Assembly (NCBI RefSeq): GCF_003627055.1
Contig: NZ_CP032624.1
Location: 1,302,001-1,366,000 of the forward strand
Source of the DNA: Gryllotalpicola protaetiae
GTDB lineage: Bacteria; Actinomycetota; Actinomycetes; Actinomycetales; Microbacteriaceae
Length of the DNA stretch: 64,000 nt
Direction: 5' to 3'
Below are positions 8,469 through 17,930 of the stretch, piece after piece; the stretch's first letter is position 1; every line of letters begins with the position of its first letter. The notes beneath the pieces were generated by a model. That model did not search any database. It had not been told where the DNA came from and saw only the letters and a list, made by a program, of their open reading frames with translations. The position numbers were made by a program, and so were the translations under genes.

Positions 8469-11054
8469 TTACAGCGTGATCGTCACCGTCTGGCCCGGGT
8501 CGCGGGCGTCGGACGCCGCGCGGATCGTGTAGACGCCCGACGGCGTGATCCACTGCTGAGCGGCGACGCTCCACACCTGGAAGGCACGGCGCGGGATGCG
8601 CAGCGTGACGGCCACGACCCGGCCCGCGAGCACCTCCTGCGCGGCGTGGCCCACCAGCCACCGGGCTGGTCGGTCCCAGCCGCCATCGCCGTCGCCATCC
8701 CTCGGACCCGACAGATAGAACTGCACGACGCCACGCGCATCACGCTCGCCGTCGTTGGTCAGCGCGACGGTGACGGGCAGGGCGTCGTCCGCGCCCCACT
8801 CCTCTGCGGCGATCGGAACGCCGAGCTTCCACACCGAATAGCCGAGGCCGAACCCGAAGGGACGCGCGGGCACCCGGCCGAGCCGCTCCCAGCCGCGATA
8901 GCCGACGTGCACGCCCTCTGTGTACTCGACGACCCCGTCGACCGGCAGAGCGTGCGGGACCGGGACGTCCGCCTCGGCTGCGGGCAGCGTCCAGGGCAGG
9001 CGCCCGCTCGGCTCGGTCGCACCGGTGAGCGCGTCGGCGAGGCCGTTGCCGGCCTCCTGCCCGGGCAGCCACCACCACAGCGTCGCGGGCACCTCGTCGA
9101 GCCACGGCAGGATCACGGGAGCGCCCGCGTTCACGACCACGACCGTGCGGGGGTTCGCGGCGGCGACGCGGCGCACGAGCTCGTCCTGCCGGCCGGGCAG
9201 CGCGAGGCTCTGCCGGTCCCAGCCCTCTGACTCGACCTCTTCATTGGTGCCGATGATCACGACCGCGACGTCGGCGGCGGATGCCGCGGCGATGGCCGCC
9301 TCGAGGTCGACATCGTCGGTGCTTGTCTGTTCGCCCGTCCCCGCTGGGCGAACCCGCGAATTCGCCGTCGTGGCCACCGAATTCGCTGGCGCCACCTCGG
9401 AGTCGTGCCGCAGTTCGAACCGCACGAAGCGGCTGTACGCACCGGCATCCACCACCTGGCATTCGACCGAGATCTCGACGACCCGGGTCTCGCCCTCTGC
9501 CACCTCGAACACGGCGCTCGGGCCGGCGGGGTGGTTGGCCGACGAGTTCAGGATCACGTTGGAGTCGGCGAAATCGCCGGATTCGCTGACGAGCTCGCCG
9601 TCGAACCACGCCGTGTGGATGCCGACCAGACCCACCTCGACCCGATGCGCACCCGGCTCGCCGAGCGTCACGCGAGCGGTCACGCGCGCCGCCTGCGCGC
9701 CCGCGACGATGCCGCGGTTCCAGCCCTCGCTCGCGGCGATCACCTGGGGCTCGCCGACCGCGCCGCCGTCGGCGTCGAGGAGCTCGAGGGTATAGCCCGG
9801 CGTGCCATCGGCCGTCGTCACGAGCTCCGGGTCGATCACGTGCGCGAAGCGGCGCGATGCCACGCCGCGGTGGACCGTCACCTCGGCGTCGGGGAACGCC
9901 TCGCGCAGGCCTGCCTCGGGAGTGACGAGGTACGGCGCGTTGACGAACGCGCTGCCGCCGCCCTGCACGAACGGCTCGACGGCGTTCGGTCCGATCAGCG
10001 CGATTCTCGAGACCTCTGCCGGGTCGAGCGGCAGCAGCTCGCTCTCATTGCGCAGCACGACGGATGCTCGCGCGACGGCTTCCCGCAGCAGCGCCGCCGC
10101 CTCCGCTGGTCGAGCGTTCGACGCCTGGGACGTCTCGAGACCATCGCCCTCACGCGGCTCGGCTCGAGACGCGCCTTCTGCGCTCTTCAGCGAGCGGGGC
10201 TCTTCTGCGGCGGGATCGTGGAGCTTGCCGACGCGCTTCGCCAGTCTCAGCAGGCGCACGACCTTGTCGTCGATGACTGACTCCGGCACGTCGCCCGTAG
10301 CGACGGCGGCGAGCAGCTTCTGCTCCCACGGGCCGCCGGGGCCAGGCATCACGAGGTCGAGCCCGCCGAGGGCCGACTCGATCGTGGTCTTCGTCGCGAG
10401 CCAGTCTGAGACGACGACGCCGTCGAAGCCCCACTCGCCCTTGAGCACGTCGTTGATCAGGTATCCGTGATCGGTGGCCTGCGCGATCTCGCCGCCTGCC
10501 TCGACGCGGTTGTAGGCGGCCATGATCGACCACGCGCCCGCCTTTTTGACCGCGGCCTCAAACGGGGCGAGGTACACCTCGCGCAGAGCCTGTTCGGGAA
10601 TCCGCGCCAGGTATTCGGTGCGCTCGGTCTCCGACTCGTTGCCGACGAAGTGCTTGACGCACACGCCGACGCCCTCGGCCTGCACTGCCTTCACGAACGC
10701 GACCATCGTGTCGACGGTCAACGCGGGGTCTTCGCTGTAGGTCTCGAAGTGACGGCCGCCGACCGGCGTCCGCTGGATGTTCACGATCGGCGCGAGCACC
10801 ACGTCGATGCCGAGGCGCTTCGCCTCGTGCCCGATCAACGTGCCGAGGCGCGCGGTGAGCTCGAGATCCCACGTCGCCGCGACCGCGGTCGGGTTGGGCA
10901 GCTGCGCGGCGACCGGCGGCGGGTCGGCGACGCCACGGATGCCGATGGGGCCGTCACTGAGCGCCATCGGCTCGACGCCGAGGCTTTCGACCGCATAGGT
11001 GGTGAATGAGGTCTCACCGGTCAGCAGGCGGACCTTCTCTTCGAGCGACGGCAC
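8469..11054 (-). CDS. Glycoside hydrolase family 3 beta-glycosidase
   Basis: 861 aa, no signal peptide, hence cytoplasmic. GH3 N-terminal barrel residues 1-280 contain KHFVGNESETERTEY and the nucleophile motif GFDGVVVSDWLAT (Asp in SDW). The (alpha/beta)6 sandwich begins near LREAVARASVVLRNESELLPL. A PA14-like insertion (GYTLELLDADGG...) and a C-terminal fibronectin-III-like domain (VPIAAEEWGADDALPVTVALTNDGE) follow. Two low-complexity in-frame inserts coincide with palindromic DNA (see repeats at 9329 and 10106). It is last in the ABC importer operon (89 bp after the ATPase gene), so it probably hydrolyses imported beta-linked oligosaccharides. Confidence 0.92.
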   Translation of the reverse strand: MPSLEEKVRLLTGETSFTTYAVESLGVEPMALSDGPIGIRGVADPPPVAAQLPNPTAVAATWDLELTARLGTLIGHEAKRLGIDVVLAPIVNIQRTPVGGRHFETYSEDPALTVDTMVAFVKAVQAEGVGVCVKHFVGNESETERTEYLARIPEQALREVYLAPFEAAVKKAGAWSIMAAYNRVEAGGEIAQATDHGYLINDVLKGEWGFDGVVVSDWLATKTTIESALGGLDLVMPGPGGPWEQKLLAAVATGDVPESVIDDKVVRLLRLAKRVGKLHDPAAEEPRSLKSAEGASRAEPREGDGLETSQASNARPAEAAALLREAVARASVVLRNESELLPLDPAEVSRIALIGPNAVEPFVQGGGSAFVNAPYLVTPEAGLREAFPDAEVTVHRGVASRRFAHVIDPELVTTADGTPGYTLELLDADGGAVGEPQVIAASEGWNRGIVAGAQAARVTARVTLGEPGAHRVEVGLVGIHTAWFDGELVSESGDFADSNVILNSSANHPAGPSAVFEVAEGETRVVEISVECQVVDAGAYSRFVRFELRHDSEVAPANSVATTANSRVRPAGTGEQTSTDDVDLEAAIAAASAADVAVVIIGTNEEVESEGWDRQSLALPGRQDELVRRVAAANPRTVVVVNAGAPVILPWLDEVPATLWWWLPGQEAGNGLADALTGATEPSGRLPWTLPAAEADVPVPHALPVDGVVEYTEGVHVGYRGWERLGRVPARPFGFGLGYSVWKLGVPIAAEEWGADDALPVTVALTNDGERDARGVVQFYLSGPRDGDGDGGWDRPARWLVGHAAQEVLAGRVVAVTLRIPRRAFQVWSVAAQQWITPSGVYTIRAASDARDPGQTVTITL
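9329..9394. repeat. Palindromic segment inside GH3 gene, copy 1
   Basis: GTTCGCCC (9329-9336) and GGGCGAAC (9346-9353) are 8-bp inverted arms, followed by two direct GAATTCGC words about 20 bp apart. In the GH3 protein this encodes a Ser/Thr/Ala-rich stretch (VATTANSRVRPAGTGEQTS) that has no counterpart in the usual GH3 fold at this point. It looks like a small repeat element tolerated in frame. Confidence 0.45.
10106..10170. repeat. Palindromic segment inside GH3 gene, copy 2
   Basis: CTGGTCGAGCG (10106-10116), GTCTCGAGAC (10132-10141) and GGCTCGAGAC (10161-10170) resemble pieces of an intergenic CTGGTCGAG...GTCTCGAGACC repeat that I associate with Microbacteriaceae (recollection, not verified here). 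In the protein the element encodes an unstructured insert (SRAEPREGDGLETSQASNAR) between the barrel and the sandwich domain. Confidence 0.5.
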
Positions 11055-11143
11055 GGATACTCCAAGTTGTTGAGGGGCGCCGAGCGCCGATGGGCCGGTT
11101 ACACATTAACCGGTCGAGTTCGTAGAGGACGGCCCGATGGCGA

Positions 11144-12208
11144 TCAGAATCGGAGGGCAGACATCCCCAGTTCGACCGGAACGCGCACGTCAGGGTCGGA
11201 ATGCAGCCAGCACGCCACGCGGCGTTCGGGGCCGTCGTCCGGCACGTCCGTCGGGGTGAGCGCCGGGACATCAGTGCGGCAGCGGTCCATCACAAAGGGG
11301 CATCGCGGCGCGTAGCGACAGCCGGCCGGTAGCGCCTGCAGGTCGGGCGGCGACCCCGCGATCCCGGTCATCGCGCGTCGCGGACCGTGCAGCGGCGGGA
11401 ATGACCGCAGCAGTCCCTGCGTGTACGGGTGCCGCGGGGCGCGGTAGAGCGACTCCGCTGTGCCTTCTTCGACGATCTCACCGGCGTACATGATCGCGAT
11501 GCGATCCGCGATCTCGATCAGCAGCGACACATCGTGCGTGATGAAGACGACTGCGAAGCCCAGTTTCTTGCGCAGCTCGACGATCTCCTCGACGATCTGG
11601 CGCTGCATCACAACGTCAAGGGCGGTAGTGGGCTCGTCCATGATGAGAACACGCGGTTCGAGCGCGAGCGCCATCGCGATCATGACGCGCTGCCGCATGC
11701 CGCCGGAGAGCTGATGCGGGAAGTCGCGCAGGCGAGCGGGATCGATGCCCACAAGGGTCATAAGCTCGCGGGCCCGCTCCTCTCGGCGGGCGCGTCCCCA
11801 GTCGGGCCGATGCGCGCTGATGGCGTCGGTGATCTGGCGGCCGATACGGTAGACGGGGTTCAAGGAGTTCATCGCGCCCTGGAATACGAGCGCCGTGTCC
11901 TCCCAGCGATTGGCACGCAGCTCTCGGTCGCCGAGTTGCAGAAGGTCGACGGGCTCGCCGTCGCGCGGGTGGTACATCACTCGGCCGCCCGAGATGAGCC
12001 CAGGGGGCGGCAGCAAGCGCGTGGCTGCGTAGACCAGGGTCGACTTGCCACAGCCGGACTCACCCGCCAGCCCGAGCACCTCGCCCTCGTGCAGGGTGAG
12101 ATCCACCCCACGGAGCGCGTGCACCCGGTTTTCGCCATAGCCGTAGTCGGCCTTCAGCCCCCGGATCTCGAGGACCGGCGCATCGGTCGCCGTGCTGGAT
12201 TGGGTCAT
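11144..12208 (-). CDS. Oligopeptide/oligosaccharide ABC transporter ATPase (DppD-like)
   Basis: 354 aa. Walker A GESGCGKSTL, Q-loop, signature LSGGMRQRVMIAMAL, Walker B RVLIMDEPTTALDV, and the C-terminal oligo_HPY region with cysteines (LPAGCRYAPRCPFVMDRCR) typical of DppD/OppD. ATG 12208 overlaps the preceding permease stop (ATGA), fixing the start. It pairs with the ATPase at 14198-15322 to energise import. Because GH3 follows and a secreted polysaccharide-binding protein is nearby, the cargo is more likely an oligosaccharide than a peptide (inference). Confidence 0.92.
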   Translation of the reverse strand: MTQSSTATDAPVLEIRGLKADYGYGENRVHALRGVDLTLHEGEVLGLAGESGCGKSTLVYAATRLLPPPGLISGGRVMYHPRDGEPVDLLQLGDRELRANRWEDTALVFQGAMNSLNPVYRIGRQITDAISAHRPDWGRARREERARELMTLVGIDPARLRDFPHQLSGGMRQRVMIAMALALEPRVLIMDEPTTALDVVMQRQIVEEIVELRKKLGFAVVFITHDVSLLIEIADRIAIMYAGEIVEEGTAESLYRAPRHPYTQGLLRSFPPLHGPRRAMTGIAGSPPDLQALPAGCRYAPRCPFVMDRCRTDVPALTPTDVPDDGPERRVACWLHSDPDVRVPVELGMSALRF

Positions 12209-13221
12209 GCGGAGACCTCCTCGGTCGAAGTCGGCGCCGCGTAGGCGGCCCGGTCGACAGCGGTGAACCCGATGCGGGGGCGGATGCCTCGACGGCGCAG
12301 CGCTCGCGCACTGAGACCCGCCGCGCGCAGACGCGGGTTCACGAACTCGTCGATGCCGAAGTTGATGAGCGTGAGGGCCATGCCGAGCAATGCGATAAGC
12401 AAACCTGCCGGCACGAACCACCACCACGCACCGCGAGCCAGCGCCTGGTTCGATTGCGCCCAGTACAGCACGGTTCCCCAACTCCAATCGGACGACGACG
12501 TCACGCCGATGAAGGCGAGCGTGGTTTGAGTCAGCACGGCGAACGTCACCGTCGAGATGAAACTCGACGCGATGATCGCGGTGAGGTTCGGCAGAGTCTC
12601 GAACCAGACGATGCGCCACGTGGACTCACCATTCGCCCGCGCGGCCTCGATGAAGTCGCGGCCACGCAGAGACAGCGTCTGCGATCGCAGCACTCGTGCG
12701 CCCCACGCCCAGCCGGTGAACGCGAGCACGACGGCGATCAGGATGTTCCCGGCATCAGGCACCTGGCCCGTCACGATGATGATCAGCGGCAGAGCCGGGA
12801 TGACGAGGAAGATGTTGGCGAGTGCGGAGAGGATCTCGTCGGCGATGCCGCCGAGGAATCCGGCGCTCACGCCGACCAGCACCGCGAGCGCGGTTGCCAA
12901 CACTCCTGCGAGCAGGCCGACGATCATCACCCCGCGGGTGCCCACGAGCAACTGCGACAGGATGTCGCGGCCGAGGTGGTCGGTGCCCAGCGGGTGCGCT
13001 GCGCTCGGGTGAGCGAGGAGTTCGGTGGTGATCTTGTTCGGATCATGAGGAGCGATCCACGGGCCGACCACGGCGAGCACCACGAACACAGCGAGGATGA
13101 TGAGCCCGGTGACGGCTTTGCCGTTCCGCAGCGACGGGAAGCGTGCGGCCTGGCGGACGGGCGGCGTTGCCTCCTCCGCGGCCAGCGTGGCCTCCGGCAC
13201 GAGAGCGGGTGCGGTTGACAT
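12205..13221 (-). CDS. ABC transporter permease, DppC-like
   Basis: 338 aa. Starts [13 protein letters not shown] with a variable cytoplasmic N-terminus, then TM1 (AVTGLIILAVFVVLAVVGPWIAP) followed by the DppC hallmark HPLGTDHLGRDILSQLLVGTR. Five or six TM helices in all. The EAA coupling loop is in FIEAARANGESTWRIVWFETLPN. The start ATG overlaps the DppB stop by one base (TGATG) and the stop overlaps the DppD start, so all four transporter genes are translationally coupled. Confidence 0.92.
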   Translation of the reverse strand: MSTAPALVPEATLAAEEATPPVRQAARFPSLRNGKAVTGLIILAVFVVLAVVGPWIAPHDPNKITTELLAHPSAAHPLGTDHLGRDILSQLLVGTRGVMIVGLLAGVLATALAVLVGVSAGFLGGIADEILSALANIFLVIPALPLIIIVTGQVPDAGNILIAVVLAFTGWAWGARVLRSQTLSLRGRDFIEAARANGESTWRIVWFETLPNLTAIIASSFISTVTFAVLTQTTLAFIGVTSSSDWSWGTVLYWAQSNQALARGAWWWFVPAGLLIALLGMALTLINFGIDEFVNPRLRAAGLSARALRRRGIRPRIGFTAVDRAAYAAPTSTEEVSA

Positions 13222-14201
13222 CAGGCCTCCTGACGAGTACGCGGGTCGAGGAAGACGTAGACGGCGTCGGCGATGACGTTCGCAATCAGCACCGAGATGG
13301 TGATGACCAGGAAGACGCCCTGCATCAGTGGGTAGTCCTTTGCGCCGATCGCCTGGAAGAGCGAGTAGCCGATGCCGGGGTACGAGAAGACGAGCTCCAT
13401 CACGAGCGTTCCCGAGACGACGAACCCGAGCGAGAGCGCGAAGCCCGAAACCTGAGGCAGGATCGCGTTCCGCGCCGCGTACCCGAACATCACAACGCGC
13501 TCGGGCAGGCCCTTCGCCTGCGCGACCGTCACATAGTCCTCGCTGGTGACCGTGACCATCATGTTCCGCATTCCGAGGATCCACCCGGCGATCGATGAGA
13601 GCACCACCGTGATGCCCGGCAGCACGGCGTGGTACAGCACCGAGCCGATGAACTCGAAGCTCAACGAGGGCACGAGACCGCCGTCATACCCGCCGCCGGC
13701 GGGGAAGACCTGCCAGGTGACCGCAAAGATCGCGATCACGATGAGCCCCAGCCAGAAGTAGGGCACCGATGAGAAGAAGGTCGTGACGGGCAGGATCCCG
13801 TCGAGCCAACTGCCACGCCGCCAGCCGATGAAGGTGCCGGCGAGGGTCCCCAGCACGACCGAGATCAAAGTGGCGACGCCGACCAGTCCGATCGTCCACG
13901 GCAGCGCCTGACCGATCACCTCTGAGACCGGAGTCGGGAAGAAGGCAAAGGACAGTCCGAGGTTGCCATGGAAGAGCTGCCCCCAGTACTGCAGGTATTG
14001 CTGCCAGAGGCTGGTGTGTTTGTCGAGGCCGAACAGCACATAGAGCGAATGGATCGCGCTCGTCGACAGCTGGCCATGGAATTTGTTGATGAGCGACTGA
14101 ACGGGGTCTCCCGGGATGATGCGCGGGATGAAGAAGTTGATCGTCACCGCGGCCCACGCGGTGACGACATAGAAGACCAGTCGACGGATGAAGAACTTCA
14201 T
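13221..14201 (-). CDS. ABC transporter permease, DppB-like
   Basis: 326 aa. N-terminus [35 protein letters not shown] is the DppB/OppB signature (TM1 then PGDP). Six TM helices. The coupling loop is [27 protein letters not shown]. It forms the membrane channel with the DppC-like permease. The start ATG overlaps the upstream ATPase stop (ATGA). Confidence 0.93.
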   Translation of the reverse strand: MKFFIRRLVFYVVTAWAAVTINFFIPRIIPGDPVQSLINKFHGQLSTSAIHSLYVLFGLDKHTSLWQQYLQYWGQLFHGNLGLSFAFFPTPVSEVIGQALPWTIGLVGVATLISVVLGTLAGTFIGWRRGSWLDGILPVTTFFSSVPYFWLGLIVIAIFAVTWQVFPAGGGYDGGLVPSLSFEFIGSVLYHAVLPGITVVLSSIAGWILGMRNMMVTVTSEDYVTVAQAKGLPERVVMFGYAARNAILPQVSGFALSLGFVVSGTLVMELVFSYPGIGYSLFQAIGAKDYPLMQGVFLVITISVLIANVIADAVYVFLDPRTRQEA

Positions 14202-15322
14202 TCGGCCGCCCCCTCGGCCGGGACGGTCAGCATCGCACGCGCATCGCCGAGCTGCGGAATCTCGGCGCCGGCAGGAACGAGCGCCCGCGTCTCAGCGGAC
14301 GCGTCTGCGTAGCCCCAGCAGGCGACCCGTCGCCCCGGCGCGACCTGGGCGAGCGGCGGCAGCGTCTCACACAGGCTCGTGGCAAACGGGCACCGTGGGC
14401 GGAAGCGACAGCCTTCCGGCGGCCGCACCATGCTGGGCGGCTCACCATGCGCTCCTGTCGGGCCACGGTCGATGAAGCGGTCTGGGTCAGGGGCAGAGTT
14501 GATGAGCAACTGCGTGTAGGGGTGCGCCGGGTCCTGTGTGACGGACTCGCTGTCGCCGCTCTCGACGACGCGACCGGCGTACATCACGTTGATGCGGTCG
14601 GCGAAGTAGCGCGCGGATGCGATGTCATGCGTGATGTAGAGGAGCGCGATGCCGAAGCGGTCGCGCAGGTCGCGCAGCAGATTGAGGATGCCGACGCGGA
14701 TCGAGACGTCGAGCATGGAGATCGGCTCATCTGCGAGCAGCACTTCGGGGTTTGCGGCGAGAGACCGCGCGATGACGACACGCTGCCGCTGGCCACCGGA
14801 GAGCTCATGCGGGTACTTGTCGAGGTACCGCTCAGGGTTCAGTTGCACTTGGTCGAGCAGCTCGGCAAGCTCCTGCTCGAGCTCGGTTCCGCGCAGAGCG
14901 TGCCGGTGGATTCGCAAAGCCCTGGTCAGCACGTAGCGGACGGTGTGCACCGGATTGAGCGATGCGAACGGGTCCTGGAAAATCATCTGCACCCGGCGGG
15001 CGTAGCCGCGGAAGGCCCTGCCCCGTTGGGCTGTGACCCGCCGGCCGCGAAGCAGCACCTCCCCGCGGGTCTGCGGGTACAGGCGCGCGAGCAGGCGTGC
15101 CACCGTGGACTTGCCGGAGCCCGACTCACCAACCAGGGCGACCACCTCGCCCGCGTGCAACTCCAGATCCAGGTCGTCGACAGCGTGCACGACCGCGCCG
15201 CGGGCACCCAGCCCGCGCACGGCGAAATGCTTGGTCAGGCCAGCTGCAGCGAGTACGGCCCCTCCGGCTTCTCTCGTGGAGTTATCCGCCGCGGGGGCGG
15301 GCGGCTCGTGCGTCGTCGTCAC
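14198..15322 (-). CDS. Oligopeptide/oligosaccharide ABC transporter ATPase (DppF-like)
   Basis: 374 aa. Walker [11 protein letters not shown], signature [15 protein letters not shown], Walker [15 protein letters not shown], and the C-terminal oligo_HPY motif with cysteines ([19 protein letters not shown]). It lies first after the binding-protein gene (67 bp gap) and before the DppB-like permease. SBP-F-B-C-D order with a terminal glycosidase is unusual for peptide operons but compatible with the oligosaccharide-importing members of this ABC subfamily. Confidence 0.92.
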   Translation of the reverse strand: MTTTHEPPAPAADNSTREAGGAVLAAAGLTKHFAVRGLGARGAVVHAVDDLDLELHAGEVVALVGESGSGKSTVARLLARLYPQTRGEVLLRGRRVTAQRGRAFRGYARRVQMIFQDPFASLNPVHTVRYVLTRALRIHRHALRGTELEQELAELLDQVQLNPERYLDKYPHELSGGQRQRVVIARSLAANPEVLLADEPISMLDVSIRVGILNLLRDLRDRFGIALLYITHDIASARYFADRINVMYAGRVVESGDSESVTQDPAHPYTQLLINSAPDPDRFIDRGPTGAHGEPPSMVRPPEGCRFRPRCPFATSLCETLPPLAQVAPGRRVACWGYADASAETRALVPAGAEIPQLGDARAMLTVPAEGAAE

Positions 15323-15389
15323 GGATTCGCTCTTTTCTGGTCGAGGGCGTGCGCGGGGGCGGTAGTGCCGACCCCGCGCACGCGTGGCG

Positions 15390-17060
15390 TCAGTTGGCCG
15401 GCTTGAGCTTGGTCAGGATGTACGCCACATTGGCCACCGTCGGCTGCGGGTTGGCGTATGCGTTGTCGTCAGACGGCCACCCCGTGTAGTACTTCGACGA
15501 GTATTCGGCGCCTGCAGGGCGCGCATCCATCGCAATCGCGGGCACGTCGTCGACGAAGATCTTCTCGATCTTGGCGAGCGCTGCCTGGCGCCCTGCGTCG
15601 TCCGTCGCGTCCGTGTACTCCTTGAAGGCCGCCGCGGCGTCAGGATTCTGGTAGCGGCCGTAATTCCACACCGCGTCCTTGCCGGGAGCCACGTAGTACG
15701 CGGGGTCGAAGATGTTCGAGTACATCTCCCACGGGGTGACTCCGGCGTTGGTCCAATGCAGGGTCGCCTGGAAGTCACCGGTGTTGACCGCGGCGGTCCA
15801 TGCGTCCGCGGTCGGTGTCTCAACCTTGGCGGTGATGCCGATCTGCTTGGCCGAGTCCGCGATCAGCTGAAGCCCGCTGTCATAGTCGTTCCAGCCGGCC
15901 GGGTCTTGCAGCGTGAACGTGACCGGCTTTCCGTCTTTGCCGATCAGCTGGTCGCCGTCGTAGCTGTACCCTGCATCCGTCAGCACCTTCTTGGCGCCGG
16001 CCACGTCGACCTTGTAGTTCTGACCCTTGTACTCAGAGTCGATGAACGACTCCCCTGCCGGCGTGGGTATGCCGGTGACGTTGGTCAGCTCCGGGAAGAT
16101 ACCGGATTCAGCGACCTTGCTCTCCTTCTCGCGGTCGACGGCCAGGCTCAGGGCCTTGCGCACCGCCACGTCGTTGAACGGTGCCGTCTGCGTGTTGAGA
16201 TACAGCGCGTCGATGCCGAGGCCGGCAGGGAAGAACGCGTGGTTGTTCGCCTTGTCCTTGGCTTCGTAGACGTTCTGGTAGTCGGCAATGAAGGTCCAGC
16301 CCCATTGCGCCGCACCGGTCGCCAGCGCCGTGGTCAAGGTGTCGTTGCCGGAGTACGAGGTGTACCGAAGCTCGGGAACGGCGAGCTTCCCGCCCCAGTA
16401 GTCTTTGTTCGCGTCCAGGGTGACAGCCTGGTTCGTCCAGCTCTTGAGCACGTAGGGGCCGGTGCCTACTGGCTTCTGGTTGAGGTCCTTCGTGGGGTCG
16501 CTGATGTTCTTCCAAATGTGCTCGGGAACGATGAACAGCTGCAGCGCCTTGATCTGGTTCACAAATTGGCCCGTGGTGAAGTTGACCGTGACCGTGTCGC
16601 CGTCGGTCGTGATGTCACCGTAGGGCAGGCCCTCTGAGTTGAGCGCCGGGTTGTCCTTGCGCAACTGCAGCGAGTAGGCGATGTCCGCAGCGGTGAACGG
16701 CTTGCCATCCGACCATTTCACGCCGTCGCGAGCCGTGAGCTTGAGCTGGGTGTAGTCGGTGTTCCACTCCCAGGACTTGGCGAGCCACGGCACCGGCTTG
16801 TTCGCCGGGCGGGTGTCGTTGACCTGGGCGAGCGGCTCGTAGATCGCGAAGGCGTAGCCGAGCGAGCGAGCGGCAGAGGTGTTCAGGAACGGATTCGAAT
16901 TGTTGGTCTGGGGGCCGTTCGGCATGCCGATGGTGAGGGCGTGCGAGCCTCCGCCAGACGCTGAGCCGGTCGAGCCGCTCGACGAGCAGCCCGTCAGGGC
17001 GAGTGATGCGGCAGCGATCACGCCGAGGGCGAGTGCGGCCAACCTCATGGGGCGTTTCAC
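15390..17060 (-). CDS. Extracellular solute-binding lipoprotein, family 5 (DppA-like)
   Basis: 556 aa. Lipoprotein signal ([21 protein letters not shown], lipobox LTGC) then a Ser/Gly linker and an SBP_bac_5 fold: [25 protein letters not shown] and [12 protein letters not shown] are family motifs. GTG 17060 is chosen because AAGGAGG is 8 nt upstream; an in-frame TTG at 17066 would be too close. It captures the substrate of the downstream ABC importer. It is divergent from a TetR gene, and a palindrome at 17182-17203 lies in the shared promoter. Confidence 0.92.
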   Translation of the reverse strand: MKRPMRLAALALGVIAAASLALTGCSSSGSTGSASGGGSHALTIGMPNGPQTNNSNPFLNTSAARSLGYAFAIYEPLAQVNDTRPANKPVPWLAKSWEWNTDYTQLKLTARDGVKWSDGKPFTAADIAYSLQLRKDNPALNSEGLPYGDITTDGDTVTVNFTTGQFVNQIKALQLFIVPEHIWKNISDPTKDLNQKPVGTGPYVLKSWTNQAVTLDANKDYWGGKLAVPELRYTSYSGNDTLTTALATGAAQWGWTFIADYQNVYEAKDKANNHAFFPAGLGIDALYLNTQTAPFNDVAVRKALSLAVDREKESKVAESGIFPELTNVTGIPTPAGESFIDSEYKGQNYKVDVAGAKKVLTDAGYSYDGDQLIGKDGKPVTFTLQDPAGWNDYDSGLQLIADSAKQIGITAKVETPTADAWTAAVNTGDFQATLHWTNAGVTPWEMYSNIFDPAYYVAPGKDAVWNYGRYQNPDAAAAFKEYTDATDDAGRQAALAKIEKIFVDDVPAIAMDARPAGAEYSSKYYTGWPSDDNAYANPQPTVANVAYILTKLKPAN

Positions 17061-17181
17061 AGTCAATGCCTCCTTGCAGAGCGGAAACGTGGGCGGCGTG
17101 CGCCCGAATCAGTGGTGGGGCCGCGGGCCGTCCGACACCTTCGCAGCGATCGGCGTTGACCCGCGTTCCGACTCTAGCGAT

Positions 17182-17203
17182 ACTTACTAACGTGTCAGTA
17201 AGT
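17182..17203. promoter_or_regulatory. Putative TetR operator between importer operon and tetR
   Basis: ACTTACT (17182-17188) faces AGTAAGT (17197-17203) with an 8-bp centre that is itself partly symmetric. It lies 121 bp upstream of the binding-protein GTG and 53 bp upstream of the tetR ATG, in the only AT-richer part of the spacer. It is the probable binding site for the adjacent TetR protein, controlling both directions. Confidence 0.68.
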
Positions 17204-17256
17204 CTTTTCCATCACGTTTCCGTAACGAGCGCCGCAGAAGTGGGAGGATCCCCACT

Positions 17257-17904
17257 ATGAGTTCCTTCTCGCCCGAACCGCGCGTCGCAGCTGCCGCGGA
17301 TCGGGTGCAGAAGCCACAGGCCAGGACGGCCGAGACCCGGCGTCGTATCCTCTCGGCCGCGACCACGGTCTTCGGTGCCAAGGGCTACAACAAGGGCTCG
17401 CTGATCGAGATCGCGGAGCTCGCCGGCATGACCCATGCCGGCGTCCTTCACCATTTCGGGTCGAAGGACAATCTGCTGATCGCCGTGCTCGAGTACCGCG
17501 ACGACGAAGACGTCGCCCACCTGGAGCGCCATCAGGCGCCGACCGGCGACGAGTTGCTTCGCCACATGCTCGGAACGGTGCGGCTGAACCTGACGCGGGC
17601 AGGCCTTGTGCAGGCGTACGCGGTGCTCTCGGCCGAGTCGGTCACCGATTCGCACCCAGCCGCCGCGTTCTTTCGCAGCCGATTCGACGGCCTGCGCCGA
17701 ATGATCGCGGACGCCTACGCAACCGTCGCGCCAGAAGGCACCACGGAGGAGCGGCTGCTCGCCGCCGCCTCCGCCACCATCGCCGTCATGGACGGGCTCC
17801 AGGTGCAATGGCTGCACGACGAGACCGTCGACATGCCGGAGGCCGTCGAGGCCACGATCGTCGGGCTCATCGCCTGGCTGAGAGGGGCTGCGCAGCCCCT
17901 CTGA
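17257..17904 (+). CDS. TetR-family regulator of the glycan locus
   Basis: 215 aa. HTH at residues 24-70 (TAETRRRILSAATTVFGAKGYNKGSLIEIAELAGMTHAGVLHHFGSK in pieces). C-terminal ligand domain with a tryptophan-bearing last helix. GGGAGGATC precedes the ATG. It sits between the divergent importer operon and the co-oriented secreted beta-helix protein (26 bp gap), so it is the likely sensor for a glycan breakdown product. Its last codons are encoded by a perfect hairpin (17881-17902). Confidence 0.9.
   Translation: MSSFSPEPRVAAAADRVQKPQARTAETRRRILSAATTVFGAKGYNKGSLIEIAELAGMTHAGVLHHFGSKDNLLIAVLEYRDDEDVAHLERHQAPTGDELLRHMLGTVRLNLTRAGLVQAYAVLSAESVTDSHPAAAFFRSRFDGLRRMIADAYATVAPEGTTEERLLAAASATIAVMDGLQVQWLHDETVDMPEAVEATIVGLIAWLRGAAQPL
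17881..17902 (+). terminator. Perfect inverted repeat in the last codons of tetR
   Basis: AGAGGGGCTGC (17881-17891) is immediately followed by its exact reverse complement GCAGCCCCTCT (17892-17902). The palindrome encodes the final residues RGAAQPL and reaches to the stop codon. No T-run follows. It could attenuate transcription or stabilise mRNA between tetR and the downstream secreted protein gene, 28 bp away. Confidence 0.5.
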
Positions 17905-17930
17905 CCAATCGCAGTTCAAAGGAGAACAGC

